From contig JAKJHU010001573.1 of assembly GCA_022316685.1 (NCBI GenBank), positions 1-64,000 of the forward strand: a DNA stretch of 64,000 bases. The letters run 5' to 3'. Below the pieces are notes generated by a model that worked only from the letters and a program-made list of their open reading frames with translations, did not search any database and was not told the DNA's origin. Shown here one piece after another: positions 46,501 to 57,867 of this stretch (position 1 is the stretch's first letter; each line of letters starts with the position of its first letter). The translations under genes were made by a program, and so were the position numbers. The stretch is from Progne subis subis. Its lineage: Eukaryota; Chordata; Aves; Passeriformes; Hirundinidae.

Positions 46501-49500
46501 GGGACAGAAACACATTTATCCACGCAGGAAAGGGAATTTCCTTCGCTAAAGATCCCGAGCAAACCGCAACAATTCCTTCGAGACGGAAATTTGTCTCTTT
46601 CGTTTTTCCTTCCATTTTTCCACCCGCTACAGCTTGACCTTCCTACCCTGGCAATCTCCTCCCTTGGGATGCATTTCCAGGTCCTCTGCCCCACTCCCAG
46701 TTTGCTGCCAAGGATACAGATGGCCTGCACGGCCTCGATGGCCTGCTCGAAGGTGACCGTGCCGATCCCCCGGCTCTTGCCGTCCTTGTCCTCCAGGATG
46801 TCGGCCCGCACCACCACCCCAGCCATGCTGAACACCTCCTTCAGCTTCTTCCAGCCCACCTTGTAGTCCAGCTGCAAAACAGGACAGCGTTGGAAACGCC
46901 AAGAGAGATTTGCAGGAGGAAACAGCTTTAGTGTCCTCCCCTTGTATCGGCATGAAAGCTGCCAGAGAGGCGAGATAAAATTTAACCGAAAAATCCCGAT
47001 TAACAGACAGCGCGGTAGAACCCAGCCGGGAGAAATCAGCGGGACACAGAGGAACTTCTGGAATTCCCGAGGCTCTCCCTGCAGGCTGCGCCCAGCACTC
47101 ACGTTGGCCACGAAGACGGTGCTGCCCAGGCGGCCGGCCTGCAGGGCGTGGATGATCTCGTTGGGGATGTTGGGGTTGTTGAGGATGCTCGGGGGGATGT
47201 TGATCATGCCGGGGCCGCCAGGGCCGGGCCCGATGCCCATCCCTCCTACTGCCATCACCTTCTGCATGGCCCTCCTGGCGTGCTCCCCGTCGGGGTCCTG
47301 GGACACACACACACACACACACGGGCAGTGCCAGGGCTCAAACGGGCACAGAGAGGATTTCCCTTTATCCCAGCATATCTGCTCCCTAAGCGTTCCCTGC
47401 CAACTGCTTTCCTTTCGTTGTCAGTCAATTTGTTTTATTTTAGCCAGTGCCCTTTATCGTTTAAATATCTTTATTATTGGTAGCCTTTATTATTATTGAA
47501 GTTATTCCTCCTCAGGCATTTCCCTGGTTCCCAAAGTGTTTACCCATCGTTAATGCCAACAACAAACCTCTGTTACACCTGTTCCCAACCCTGATAAACC
47601 CCCAGTGCCACTGGAGAGGGTTTGGAATGAACCCCCAGGACTGGGCTGTCAATAGCAAAGCCATTAAAATGGAAATACATCTTTGAGGTGTTCCAGGAAA
47701 GAGCTGATTCCGTGGAACTGTTGGTGGAATCCATTCCTTCTGATGCCGAATTCAAAGGGAAATTTGTCAAGAACAAACACTCATGGAGGTTTCTGTGTCA
47801 AATCGTTAACAAAGGAACTGCAATTAAAGCCAAACTCCTGCTTTGTCCTCGCGTCAAGTTTGGTCTTGATAATCACAAGTTCAGCAGCGGTTAAAATGAT
47901 TACAAAAAGGTTGACTGGGGTGGTTTTTATCCTATTTAAGTCCTGCTTTCTGTCCATTATCCTCTGAGTCAGCCCTAAACCTTGACCAAGAACTCCCCCT
48001 CCCGCTCCACCCGGCCAGAGCACACCCCCTCCTCACCTCTTTCACTTTCAGGGGTCTCCCACCAAGACTGTGCTTGTTCAGAACCTCAGCAGCTTTCTTC
48101 ATGCTCTCTTCCATCTTGAACTCAACCACCCTGCGGGGACACAACGCAGCTCAGGGTGTTTTGTTCCAAGGAGCCTCCTTGGAGCTCTGGTAGAAATTCA
48201 GAGTGAACTTACGCGCATCCCTGGCGAGGTGATTTCCCAGGGCAGTCACAGGGAGGAGGCAAGAGAGAAGAAATAAAGTCAGTGGAAGCTCAAGTCGCAC
48301 ACAAACATTTCATTATTAAAGCCAAATCACATCAGTTAAGCCCTACCAGGGAAAATAAAATGTAACCTTACACAGGCAAGCCTCCAATACTGGAATTCCA
48401 TAATTTCTTATGCCTTAACAGGATTAACCTGGGCTCTCTGAGGTTGTAACAAACACTAAATCCCGACTCTCCGACAAATACCACACGCTGCCCTGTGACC
48501 TGCTCTTCCCTGGCATACAGCAAAACCCTCCACACTCTCACCCTAAATCCATTTCCTTCAGGACACTCAGGAGTGCTCCTACTGTCTTCCCTGACCCTGG
48601 ACTCGAGGCCCATGAAGGCACTGCACGTTTACATTTAGGAATTTACCTCGCTCTGCTGGCCCAGGAAGAGGAGTTTGCAGCACCTGCTGTTGCACCCTGG
48701 CCCTTCCAAACTCTCAGCCAACCACTCGAGCGACTTTTCCGAAGCACAGGAATATTCCAGAGCCCTGTCCTGCCTGCTGGGCTCCAGGGTCGCACGGCCA
48801 ACGCCAACGGCACGCAGGGAACAGCTCCTGACTGCAGAGCCCACCCCACCTCCTCCCATCCCACAGCACTCCTGACCTAGAGCCACTGCACATCCACACT
48901 CTCTTGAGCCTCCCTGGCCTCCTGTCCAGCACACAGAAACATTTCAGGTAGAAAATCCACAAAGAAACTCTCAAAAACACTTACCCTTGACTTTCCTTCA
49001 GCGTCCATTAAGAGCTCCACGTATGTTACCTCACCAACTACAAATCAGATTCCAGACGACACAGATACCAAGGGAGAAAAGCCAAGAAAACAATGGGAAT
49101 TTAGAACAATCAACAACCGTGTATGGAGCCTCTGCCTTATAAGAAAGCCCAGAAACACTCCATGTTCTCTAGACCACAAAACTGGACAATTACAGGTATG
49201 CAGTAAAGGCTTCAAGCACTTTGGTATGTTCTTGGTTTTCCTCCACCTCAAAAGCCAGAGATTTCTGCAGTTCCCTGGATCTTTAGAGCCCACTCGTTCC
49301 CTGAGGCAATCCAAACCCATGGGAAAGGCTGCAGGAACAAGTTCCCTTCACTTCCCACAAGATGTGGCTCCACAATCCAGAATTTCAGCTGATTTGTTTC
49401 TCTCAGGATTTAAAGATAAAAAAAAGGAGTCACACCGAACCAACGGATCAAGACATCACTGGCTGCCTGCTATTTATTCCGACAGGTTTGTGCTAAGCCA

Positions 49501-52500
49501 CAATAAATTCCATTTTAGCATTCAAATCTGCCCAATCTGCTCTCAAGACAAAACTGTCAAGAGCAAAAGGCAAAAGTCCATGGAAAACTCCACCTGCCCC
49601 TTTCCTCACAGGGCTGGGATTGCCTCTCTAGGACCAAATCACCCTGGCAGGGACCTCCAGAATGCAACTACCCAAATGGCTGCTGCCTTTGAAGGGACTG
49701 GCATACAGAAGAATGGAATTACCACCTTTTTTTTTTTAATTTTAATTTTTTCTTTCTGGTTTTAGAAGTCCTGGGGTTTTAAATTTAAACCAGGAGGACT
49801 CCAGGTTGCGTGACCTGGACAGTGCAAATGTTTTATCTGTGGGAAAGCACAGTTGAGTACGAATAGTTTTAATTGGAGCGAGGAACTGGGGTTTCAGAAC
49901 TCTGCCAGGGACAGAGGGAGGTGTCCAGCCTGACCTCCCCCAGGCCCAGCAATTTACAGGATATTGGGGATCACTGTGCAAAACTGACAGCCTGCAAGGT
50001 AAAAAAAAAAAGGGAATGCTTAATGAAGCCACCGATTTTTGATCTCTGTTTCTTATTTTAAACAATGATTTAGCAGTAAGAGCATTCCAGTCAGAGAACA
50101 GGATGAACAGCTCTGATCCATTCCTGCTTTTGTGAGGACAATGTTTGAGGCTGGAAAAGGCTGACGAGTCCCTCTGAAAGGGACTCCACTGGAGTGTCCG
50201 TGGTCATCCACAGCTCCACCAGCTCCATCCACGTTGGTGCCAAGCCTAAGAAGGAATTCCAGCCTGTAACCCCTCTGAGATAACGCAGCACACGTGGGAT
50301 TGTTCCCAAAGGCTCCTGGGGGGGAGGTTCAGCATTCCCACGAGGTTCTGACGCCATCCAGCTCAACAGCAGCAGCCAGAGTCCAAGCACACCTGGGGCA
50401 GGGATGCACATGGATTCACCAGTTCTTCCCAGTGAGCTCCACTCCAAACGCTCTCGGAGCCACAGCTCCCAGGGCCGGCACTCCCCGAGTGTCCCCGCAG
50501 CGAGGGCTCTGCTCTCCTCCTCACCTCCAGCTCCTCCTGCAGACCCACACAAACAACTCCCAAAGGAGCTTGCCAAGCTCGGGGATCTCCGATACAGCTG
50601 AACAGCTGCTCTTGTAACCAACCCCTGACTCTGAAGCACAAATCTCCAGGAGTCTCTTGGATCGAGAGCCTGTGCCAGTTTTTGCTCAGCTCTGTTTTGC
50701 CCCCCATTGGAGCCTTAGAGACACATGAAAATCCAAATATCCAGCCTGAAGAAGCTGCTTCCCTTTAAAGGACACCTGAAGTTCCTGAAGAGCCCAATTT
50801 CTGAACAGCAGGAGTGGGGGAATGACACAGTGCAACAGCTCTGAGCCTGGACAGAGCCCAGAACCATGGCCATGAAAATGTATTAATTTCACCCTAAAAT
50901 GTGTGAGAGGAGCCAACCCAAGCCCTCTGCCCGGAGAACGCTGCCTGCAGCCGGCAAACAAAACCTGTTTTAAGAAGTTAGGCTGGGTCACATCTTATTT
51001 GGAGTTTTGGGGTTTTCTTCTAGATCCCAAACCACAGGATGTCATGGAAAATATGAGGAGCAGATATACTCATGTGCTAGACCAGGATAAATGCCCAGTG
51101 ATTCCCTGGATTCTGTCAGGGAAAGTCATAGCCACAACTGGAGAAATTTCATCCAAGAACAAAAACTGTTACTTCAGGAGCTTCCCAAGTGAGGAAACTT
51201 CCAAAAAACTTGGAAAAAAGTGGCTTCAACTCACTGCAGCTTTAATTAAGGAACACGTTCCCTGTGGTGTCTTTGAGACTTAATGTAGAGGAGACTGATT
51301 TATGGATTTATTTAAAAGCCACACTTTAAGTTTGGAAACACAGCTCTTCCGAGAGACCAAGCAGAATTTACTGCAATAAGCAGAAATCCAAACTGAGGAA
51401 AGCTTCAGCGTAAATTATTTATCACAGTCAGTTATTTCTCCTCCCCTTTAACACTTTGTATCGCTTCCCAAAGTTTATCAGTACAGAAAATGCCAATGTT
51501 CCAGCTGGGCTGCTCCAGCAGAATTCCAAGACTCTACAGGGCCTGTCCAGGCAGCTCAAATCAGGATCCACAGGGTGACCCGAGGCCCTGAAGACATATC
51601 TGAGACAGAAACGTCAACTTTAGGTTGGGCAATTTGTTTTTAACAGTTTGTGACAAACCCAAGAGGTGTGAGAGGTGCAGAGAGGGAAGTGGGAGCAAGC
51701 AGTGAACAGGGACAGGGGAAATGCTTTGCAGCAGTTATTCCTTGGCCTCCAGGGCCAAAAGTAAACACTAAACAGGGAAGGAAAACCCCAAAGTGGCTGG
51801 ATGTCTCCTCATCTCCTGAAGAATGAGTGAGCCAAGGGGATCAAAAAGCTTCACACTCCCGGTGTGAGGCAAAGCAGGGCCAGCCACAGCTCCTCCCTCA
51901 TTTACAGGTACAGCTTGGGACAGGCAGGCCCTGGAAAGTTACAGGGGGCTGGGGAGAGGAGAGGAGAGAGTTTTACACATGTAAAGCTTTGGTTGAAAAG
52001 GGAGAGGGAAAACCATCCCAAAGCAGAGACAGCAGTCAGCAGCTCTGTCACAGAAAAAGGAAACTTCCCTTTTGCAGAACACCCAAAGTGGTGATGTTGG
52101 CTCCTGAAGAGCTCGGGCAGCAGAGAGGGAGTGAAAAGCTCCCTGCAGCCAGGGAAGGGCTGAGATTCCTTGGAAAGATGGTGAAAGCCCAAGGGAAACA
52201 GAGCAACTCATCAGAGACTTCAGCAAATGGAAGGGGGAACAGGCCAAGGGTGGAACAGCACCACCGTTCCCCATTTCCCATCCCTCCCTGGCTCCCCAGA
52301 ACTCCAGACTGTGACCAAACCCTGGGCACTGAACCTGGGCACTGCCTTAGCTGCTGCTCTTCTGCCCGGGATTCAGGGATTCAGGCTGGGAGAGCTTCAT
52401 TCCCGGACTGCCACAGCCCCGGGCTGTGATGGAGAAGGGAATGTGGGCACAGCCCATCCCAACCTTCCTGCACCTGCACCTGCTCCTGCTCACAGCCACA

Positions 52501-55500
52501 CACCGCACTAATCGCAGCGATTAACACCTCCCTACCCACACAGTGTGACAATTGCTGCCAACCCCTCTCTCCTCGGATGCTGTGCCTTTCCCAACTTTGG
52601 CCAGGGAGAAGGTTTAAAATACAAAATCCTGTATTCCCTAAAGGAAGCACTAAATACCTGGAATTCGGATCCCAAGTTTTTTGATGCCATGGCACCACCT
52701 CCCTTCCACCAGCCGCCATGAACATTCCCATGTGTCTCCCCAAGTGTAGGGGACAGCTCAGGACAGGGATCCAGCATTCAGTTACTTCCATGGAAAAGTG
52801 CTGCCTCTGAAAGCCCTTCCCAAATCCCCCTCAGCGCTGCTGCTCGGTCAGTTTGCTAACACCTTGTGTCTGCCAGCCAAAACGAGGGAGTTCCAAGCAA
52901 GAACATCTCTTCATTCCATTACCAACATTCCCACTGCATACCTGTAATTGAGTTTCTCCAACCAATGCACTGGGGACAGAGAGAGGAGGCACCTGGAGCA
53001 GCCCGGCCCGGCCGCTCCTGCCCTGCACACTCGGCACCTCCCCGAGCTCCTGCAGAGCCCTCACACACCCAGGGCTTCCCCTCGGGCACAGAATTCCACC
53101 TGCTCCCACAGCCTGGGACGTTTGGCCTGGCGTTCTTACGCTTCCGAAGCAAGAATTCCAACGGCTCGGAGTTTCTTCCACGGGCGCGTTCCCGAGGCTT
53201 GGAACTGCTCTGCCTTGGGGCAAGGATGAGCGAGGCCGAGCCCAGCACGAGAAGTCCGGAACAACTCCACGGCAAATCCAAACTGTTGGATTCGTCAGCA
53301 GTGCCAAACCCCGGGAAGGACAATCCCAGTTTGAGCAGGACAAGCCCTGCAGCCAGAAGGAAGAGGCTCCAACGTTCCCCTAGGAGCATCGGCTGGAATG
53401 AGCAGACAAAGAGCCTGGCAGGAAACAATCTCAGCCTGGCCTCTGCCATCCACGGGAACTGGAGAGAAACCACCGGACACCGGGATTCAACACAGCACAG
53501 AGAGTGGGACGTCTCCACACCCGGAGATCCGGAGCACCGACGGACCTGGGGCAGCCACGAGGAAGTTGAGGGTCCCTCCATAACCAGGGCCTGTTCCAGC
53601 AGCCTTCCAGGCTGACGCTGCTGCCATCACACAAAACCACTGCTGGCTCTCCAACAGCCCCCAGTTAGGGAAGCTCCCAGTGCTCCCAGTCCTGATGGCT
53701 GCTCCACACACTCGGTTCCCTTTTGCCTGCACAGACAAAGATTTGAAACCCTCTGGAACTTTGTTTTCCCCTTCTTTAGGCCACACCTCAAACACCTGAA
53801 CTGTCAGTCCTTACCCAGCTCCAGCACAATGACCACTGCCTGCTACCCAGGCTGATGCTCTGTATCCAGAAGTGCCCCACAGGAAATGTTGTGCTGATAC
53901 TCTGAACTCGGTTCAGACATTTTAAGGCCGGAGAAGCCAAGGATTTTCTTGCCACTCCACTGCACTTCCGAGGTGACTTGAAAACTAGAAAGCTGGGCAC
54001 CAGCCTGAAGAAATGACACTAATTTAGACTTGTCACGACCCGAGTACTCAGCTCAATCTCTTCATCTTCCTCAAGACATGAAGATGTTCAGGTCAGCAAA
54101 GGCAGCTCCCATCCACACGGGAATTAAAGGGAATTGTGGAAGGGGGAACACCATAAACCTGATTTCCAAAGCCCTGATTCTGCTGCAGCCACGTGCCAAA
54201 GCACCAACCTGATTTTGCAGGTCACCCTTAAATACATTGAACTGCAACCAATGGCTCTTGAAGCCAGCCCAAGCCCCTCCGAATCCGGGGACACAGCTGG
54301 ATATCCACACACCAGAGCAGGACGTAACCACCTGAATGCCCAAAAAACATTTAAAATGCTTCAGAAAGTTCTGCTGTGCTTCAAGTCAAATCTGCTGAAA
54401 ATGCCTGGGGTTGGATCCCTAAGGAAAACACTGCTAAATCCCAGCTGCATGCCAGAGGCCTCCACAGGAACCATCCCCTGGAAGGCTGCCAGGCACGGAG
54501 GTTGTGCAACACCCAGCAAGGCTTCGGGAACAGCTTTTCCAACCTCGTGTGGCCAAGGCTGCAAGTGCTGAGCTACAGACAGAGCCAGGACAGCCTCGGC
54601 ACCTGAGCTGCACTTTACCTTTCTCTTTGACCAGGTCCTTCAGCGACTGCCACTTGACGTCGAAGGGGATGTTGGTGATGAAGGCTCGGTACCTCTTGGC
54701 GGGGTTGGCGTAGGGCTCGAAGCGGTTCCCTCCCCTCTTCATCCCCTTCTCCTTCTTCTTCTCGTTGGGGGTCGGGCGCTCGCCTTCGCTGCAAGGAGAG
54801 AAGCCCTGTGAGCTGCTGGGGACGGAGCGGAGCCGCCTCCTCCAGAGGGAACAAAACCCGAGCACGGAGTCACTGAACCCCAGAGCAGTCTGGGGTGGGG
54901 AGGGACCCTAAAGCCCATCCCACCTTGAGAGAAAGAAAAACAAACCAAGGGGACAAAATGCTTCAGCTTCAGTCTTACATAATTCCCTTCGCTAATCCAA
55001 TTAATCTCCTTGCTCACTCAAGACGTCTTGAGGAGGAATTCGGAACGCATCGGATAAAAAAGCTGGTAGTTTCCACAATCTCTCTGTCCTGACCTTTTCC
55101 CTGCCTAGCACCTGTGCAGCCCTGCAAATTCCGTGTCAGAAATCCCAGCTCCATCCCTTCAGGACTGTTCAATCCCTGAACAGACACAACAGCCTGCAGG
55201 GGAAAAAGGAAATTGAGAACGCAGAGGCCTCTGAAGGTTTATATTTGAGTGCGTTCCCTGCTTCCATCAGCCAGCAGCCAAAGCTTCTCCAGGCACAGGG
55301 ATGGGAATTTTCCAGTCTTTCTCTCACTGAACTTTCTTAAACCTTCCTAATTAATGAAATAATTAAAGCTCCAAAATTAGACTTGAAATGGGACAATCTT
55401 TTTTCCACTTTCATTTCTGTTTGGTTGACCAAATAACACACAAAACGCAGCAATTGTGTTAAAAGCTGCACTCAGATTTTTTGTGGTTATTCCTTAAACT

Positions 55501-56964
55501 GGATTTCTCCAATGAGGAGAATGTGCCCACAGGTGCGTTGGTGTTACCCCTGCACAAGTGATAACCCCTCCAAACACAACTGCACCTGGAGACACAAATT
55601 CCCTGGAGGCATCCCAACTCTAACAGGGTCAGAGAAGAGAAAATCACAGCAGAGAGATATCTTTATTTACACTTCGAGGGATTAACCATCTTCTCATGGA
55701 GACAAACTGCTGATTCCATGTTCCCAGGAGTGGTAGGAACAGAATCCAGGGTAGGAACATCCTTCCTTAGGCCTGGATCAGGGATGTCTCTGCCCCTGCC
55801 TGGCTCAAGCTGCAGTCAAGGAAATTGTGTCTGTCAGTATTTTACTGGCCAAAGCACAGTCTGATTGTCCTTCAATAGAAAAAAAAGCAAATAAATACGA
55901 AACTTTTTCCTCTAAAGTGACACTTGGGAAGCTGAACACGTTCCTGGTCTCGGGAAACACAAACTCAAATCCAGCCTGGAGTATGCATCAGGAATCACAG
56001 CACATCAGGTTCAGCCTGATTCTTATCAGCCCGGGTGTGAAACTGAGACCAAAAAACGCCCTGAGGGAGAGAAGTCCTTTCTATTCCACGGATTTGGTAC
56101 CAAAACCGGCTTTGCCAACTGTGGAACTTTCATCGAGCATCAACGTGAGGAAGGGAGAAGCAGCTGAGGCTTTTCATCCCCACGTTTACAGAGCCGGAAC
56201 TGCAGCGGTGCTGATTTTGGTTTAAATTTCTGTAACGTTTTACCGACAGCACCAAGCGGGATTGTGCAACCCCTGCCCGGCACCACCTTAAACTCTCACC
56301 CTCGAGGTGTTTGCACTCCTAAATCCCCTCACGGGTTCACCACCCGCAAAAAGGAGCGCACTGGGCTCCAAACCGTGCAGGAGGGATGAGGCGGGCGCTG
56401 AGAGCAACGGAGTTGTTACAACTTACTGAGAGCAAAAAAAAGTAACGAACTTAAAACATCCTCACGCCGGCACAAGCCGGCTCCCCCCCAGGGAAGCCTA
56501 AACTCCACCAAAACTCAGCAGCAGCTTTTCCCGAGAGGATGGGGATGAGACCAGGGCTCCCTGCCCGCCGGCACCGGGCCCGGAGCGCCGCGGCCGCGGG
56601 AGCCCCGGAGGCGCCTCCGGGCCGGCCCCGCCCGGGATCCCAAGGCGCGCCCGGAGGGAGCAGCGGGCACAGCGCCAGCAGCGGCCCCGGACCGGTAACG
56701 ACCTCACCGGGACCTCACCGGGACCCCGCCGGCCCCGGCCCGTCCCGCCGCCCTCAGGCTGGGCCCAGGCGCGGGGAGGCCGCACGCGGCCCCTCGGCCC
56801 CACCGGCAACGCGGCCCCTTACGACCCCCCTACCTCTTGGGGGGCGGCCCCCCCGCGCCGGCCGCCCCGTTGGGCGCTGGCGGAGCCGCCGCTGCCGCCG
56901 GGGCCGCGGCCGGGGGCGGCTCCATTTTCCCGGGGGCGCTTTGAGAGGCCGCGGCCGCCGCCAT
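37569..56964 (-). CDS. HNRNPM: HNRNPM, heterogeneous nuclear ribonucleoprotein M
   Basis: Sixteen coding exons, 5' to 3': 56834-56964, 54619-54788, 48985-49037, 48213-48220, 48037-48130, 47103-47297, 46718-46871, 45793-45842, 45431-45491, 43346-43447, 42697-42741, 42198-42272, 41683-41781, 40180-40961, 39820-39871, 37569-37732. Phases join without a break: 2,235 nt and 744 residues (human 730). RRM1 spans about 77-152 (AFITNIPF; RNP1 SRGCAVVEF), RRM2 about 211-287 (VFVANLDY; KSRGIGTVTF), then a G/M-rich linker, a Met/Arg-rich repeat domain about 420-640, and RRM3 about 667-742 (IFVRNLPF; KSKGCGVV). N-terminus is Ala/Pro-rich with a basic KR-rich segment before RRM1, like the mammalian NLS region. 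The family binds G/U-rich pre-mRNA and controls alternative splicing in the nucleus. Start is the first ATG of exon 1; a second in-frame Met lies at residue 14. Confidence 0.97.
37840..38690. repeat. AT-rich TATG/TATTATA array in HNRNPM last intron
   Basis: About 850 bp of overlapping TATGTCTATGTATTATA and TATATTATAGTTATTATA units, almost devoid of G/C except in TATG and GTC. Large local drop in GC within a GC-rich gene. The Met/Tyr/Ile-only ORFs are artefacts. Confidence 0.95.
38774..39460 (+). mobile_element. LTR of an endogenous retrovirus in HNRNPM last intron
   Basis: TATAAA at 39,342-39,347 and AATAAA at 39,360-39,365 lie about 20 bp apart, followed by a U5-like stretch ('ggctacggactatgagcatc', 'cgtgccctctagtgaca'). 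The 39,225-39,440 part is clearly homologous to the inverted sequence at 59,803-60,060. No internal retroviral genes, so a solo LTR. The 5' limit is uncertain. Antisense to HNRNPM. Confidence 0.7.
39560..39770 (-). mobile_element. CR1-like LINE 3' fragment
   Basis: 'gccaggagggaccttaaaga', 'caggctgctccaaaccccg', 'cttgggcactgccagggatc', 'cacagctgctctgggaattc' and 'cttcccaatatcccatcc' in reverse CR1 order. Fifty bases from an HNRNPM exon. Confidence 0.8.
40180..40961 (-). CDS. HNRNPM: HNRNPM exon 14, Met/Arg-rich repeat domain exon
   Basis: A 782-nt exon encoding the hexapeptide-type repeats that define hnRNP M (GMERMG, AMERVG, GMDRMG, NLERMG and similar, more than 25 copies), and ending in the FVRN start of RRM3. 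The GC-richness at third positions is extreme compared with the AT-richer neighbouring exons at 41,683-43,447. The repeat is coding and preserves frame throughout, unlike the intergenic arrays. Confidence 0.95.
41140..41320 (+). mobile_element. CR1-like LINE fragment in an HNRNPM intron
   Basis: 'ctggagagggtccagaggag', 'gaagctccagggagagctca' and 'actccaggagagctggaga' form the inverse of the block at 33,530. Confidence 0.7.
42405..42500 (-). mobile_element. CR1-like LINE 3' scrap
   Basis: 'aaaatcgtggaatcgcagag' followed by 'cggttggggctggga' and 'ccagttccaacccccag', reverse CR1 3' end. Diverged. Confidence 0.5.
43448..45430. other. HNRNPM intron 9, with a CR1-like scrap
   Basis: A 2-kb intron. 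A reverse CR1-like piece ('cccagactgggtttggagga', 'ccttaaagctcatccagcc') sits at about 44,460-44,600. The rest shows no gene or repeat that I can name. Confidence 0.5.
48213..48220 (-). CDS. HNRNPM: HNRNPM exon 4, 8-nt microexon inside RRM1 RNP1
   Basis: The exon before it ends ...TCA AGG and the exon after begins G GTG GTT. Joining them directly loses the conserved Gly-Cys and shifts the frame. The 8-nt sequence GGATGCGC, bounded by AG on one side and GTAAGT on the other, restores Arg-Gly-Cys-Ala-Val-Val exactly. It is separated by an 82-bp intron from exon 5 and a 764-bp intron from exon 3. Too short for ORF-based prediction and easily missed by annotation pipelines. Confidence 0.9.
49038..54618. 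other. HNRNPM intron 2 (5.6 kb); nothing recognised
   Basis: Largest intron of the gene and notably free of tandem repeats compared with the rest of the window. I see no gene, RNA gene or clear mobile element. Confidence 0.5.
54870..54935 (-). mobile_element. CR1-like LINE 3' scrap in HNRNPM intron 1
   Basis: 'cactgaaccccagagcagtc' then 'ggggagggaccctaaagccc', reverse CR1 3' end. Confidence 0.55.
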
Positions 56965-57867
56965 TTCCCAGCGCGTCCTTTGTGTGCGGAGCGCGGGGCA
57001 CGACGGGACGGCGCCGCAGGCCGGGCCGCCAGGGGGCGCTGCGCTGCACATGCGCGCGAGGGGGAAGGGGCGGCGGGCGGGGTGGCGGGAAAACGGCGAG
57101 CGAGGCGCTGCGCATGCGCGGTGAGGCCGCGCCGGCGGTTATGGCGGCAATGGCGGCTTTGCCAACGGCAGGGAAGGGCGGGTGGCATCGGGGAGTGAGG
57201 ATCTGAGAATGGGCAGAGTTGCAGCCGCGGGGTGCGGGCGGCAGCGGCACCCGGAGCTGCCCGCGCTGGCGAGAATAGCGGCTGCGCGCATGGGAGGCGC
57301 GCTGTACGGAATGGCGGCCGTGCCGTACAGTATGGCTGCCATGGGTGCGCATGCTCAGTGGAGTGAGCGGAAAAAAAAACCAAAAAAAATCAGTGAACTC
57401 AAAAGGACTCGGTGTCCTCGGTTTTAAAGAAGAAAGTGATATTTTAAATACAAAACAGACTGTGTGCGGACTGTTATCGGCATGATTAATATGTGTCATG
57501 GGACATCGGGGGAGGCAGGGGCCCACGTGTTGCTGTGAGGAAGCCGAGTTTCCCCCGCCCCAGATCGCATCCCCGGGGTCCCCCTGCCCCAGCCGAAGAC
57601 AGGGGACAGCGGGTCCCCCCAGGACCCAAGAATGTGCGGAACCCCCTTATGAGACAGCGGCGCTCCGGCGAACGCTTGGCTGGGTTGTACAGCAGCCGTG
57701 GGAGCGTCCCTTTGACAGACAGCCGGATTAGCCAATGACAGGCGAAGAATCGCGGAGGCCGCGGCTCTCTGCCCCAATGAGCGGCGGAGGGGGCGGGGCC
57801 ACACCCGGAAGCGGCGGGCGGCGCGGGGGCAGCGGCGGCAGCGCCGGGATCAGGAGGAGCCGCAGCG
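56965..57867. promoter_or_regulatory. HNRNPM/YJU2 head-to-head CpG-rich promoter
   Basis: The 903 bp between the two start codons are CpG-rich and contain: a CTCF-like core CCGCCAGGGGGCGCT (57,026-57,040); a palindromic NRF-1 site TGCGCATGCGC (57,109-57,119); several ATGGCGGC YY1-like sites (57,139-57,340); inverted-repeat-poor CCAAT boxes at 57,732 and 57,774; a GC box; and an ETS-type CCGGAAG at 57,805-57,811 close to YJU2. Such a mix is typical of bidirectional housekeeping promoters. Whether one or two promoters operate is inferred. Confidence 0.7.

Noticed and set aside
57139..57360. Short plus-strand ORFs starting at repeated ATGGCGGC sequences
   Set aside because: They lie in the shared promoter and are better explained as YY1-like sites in a CpG island.
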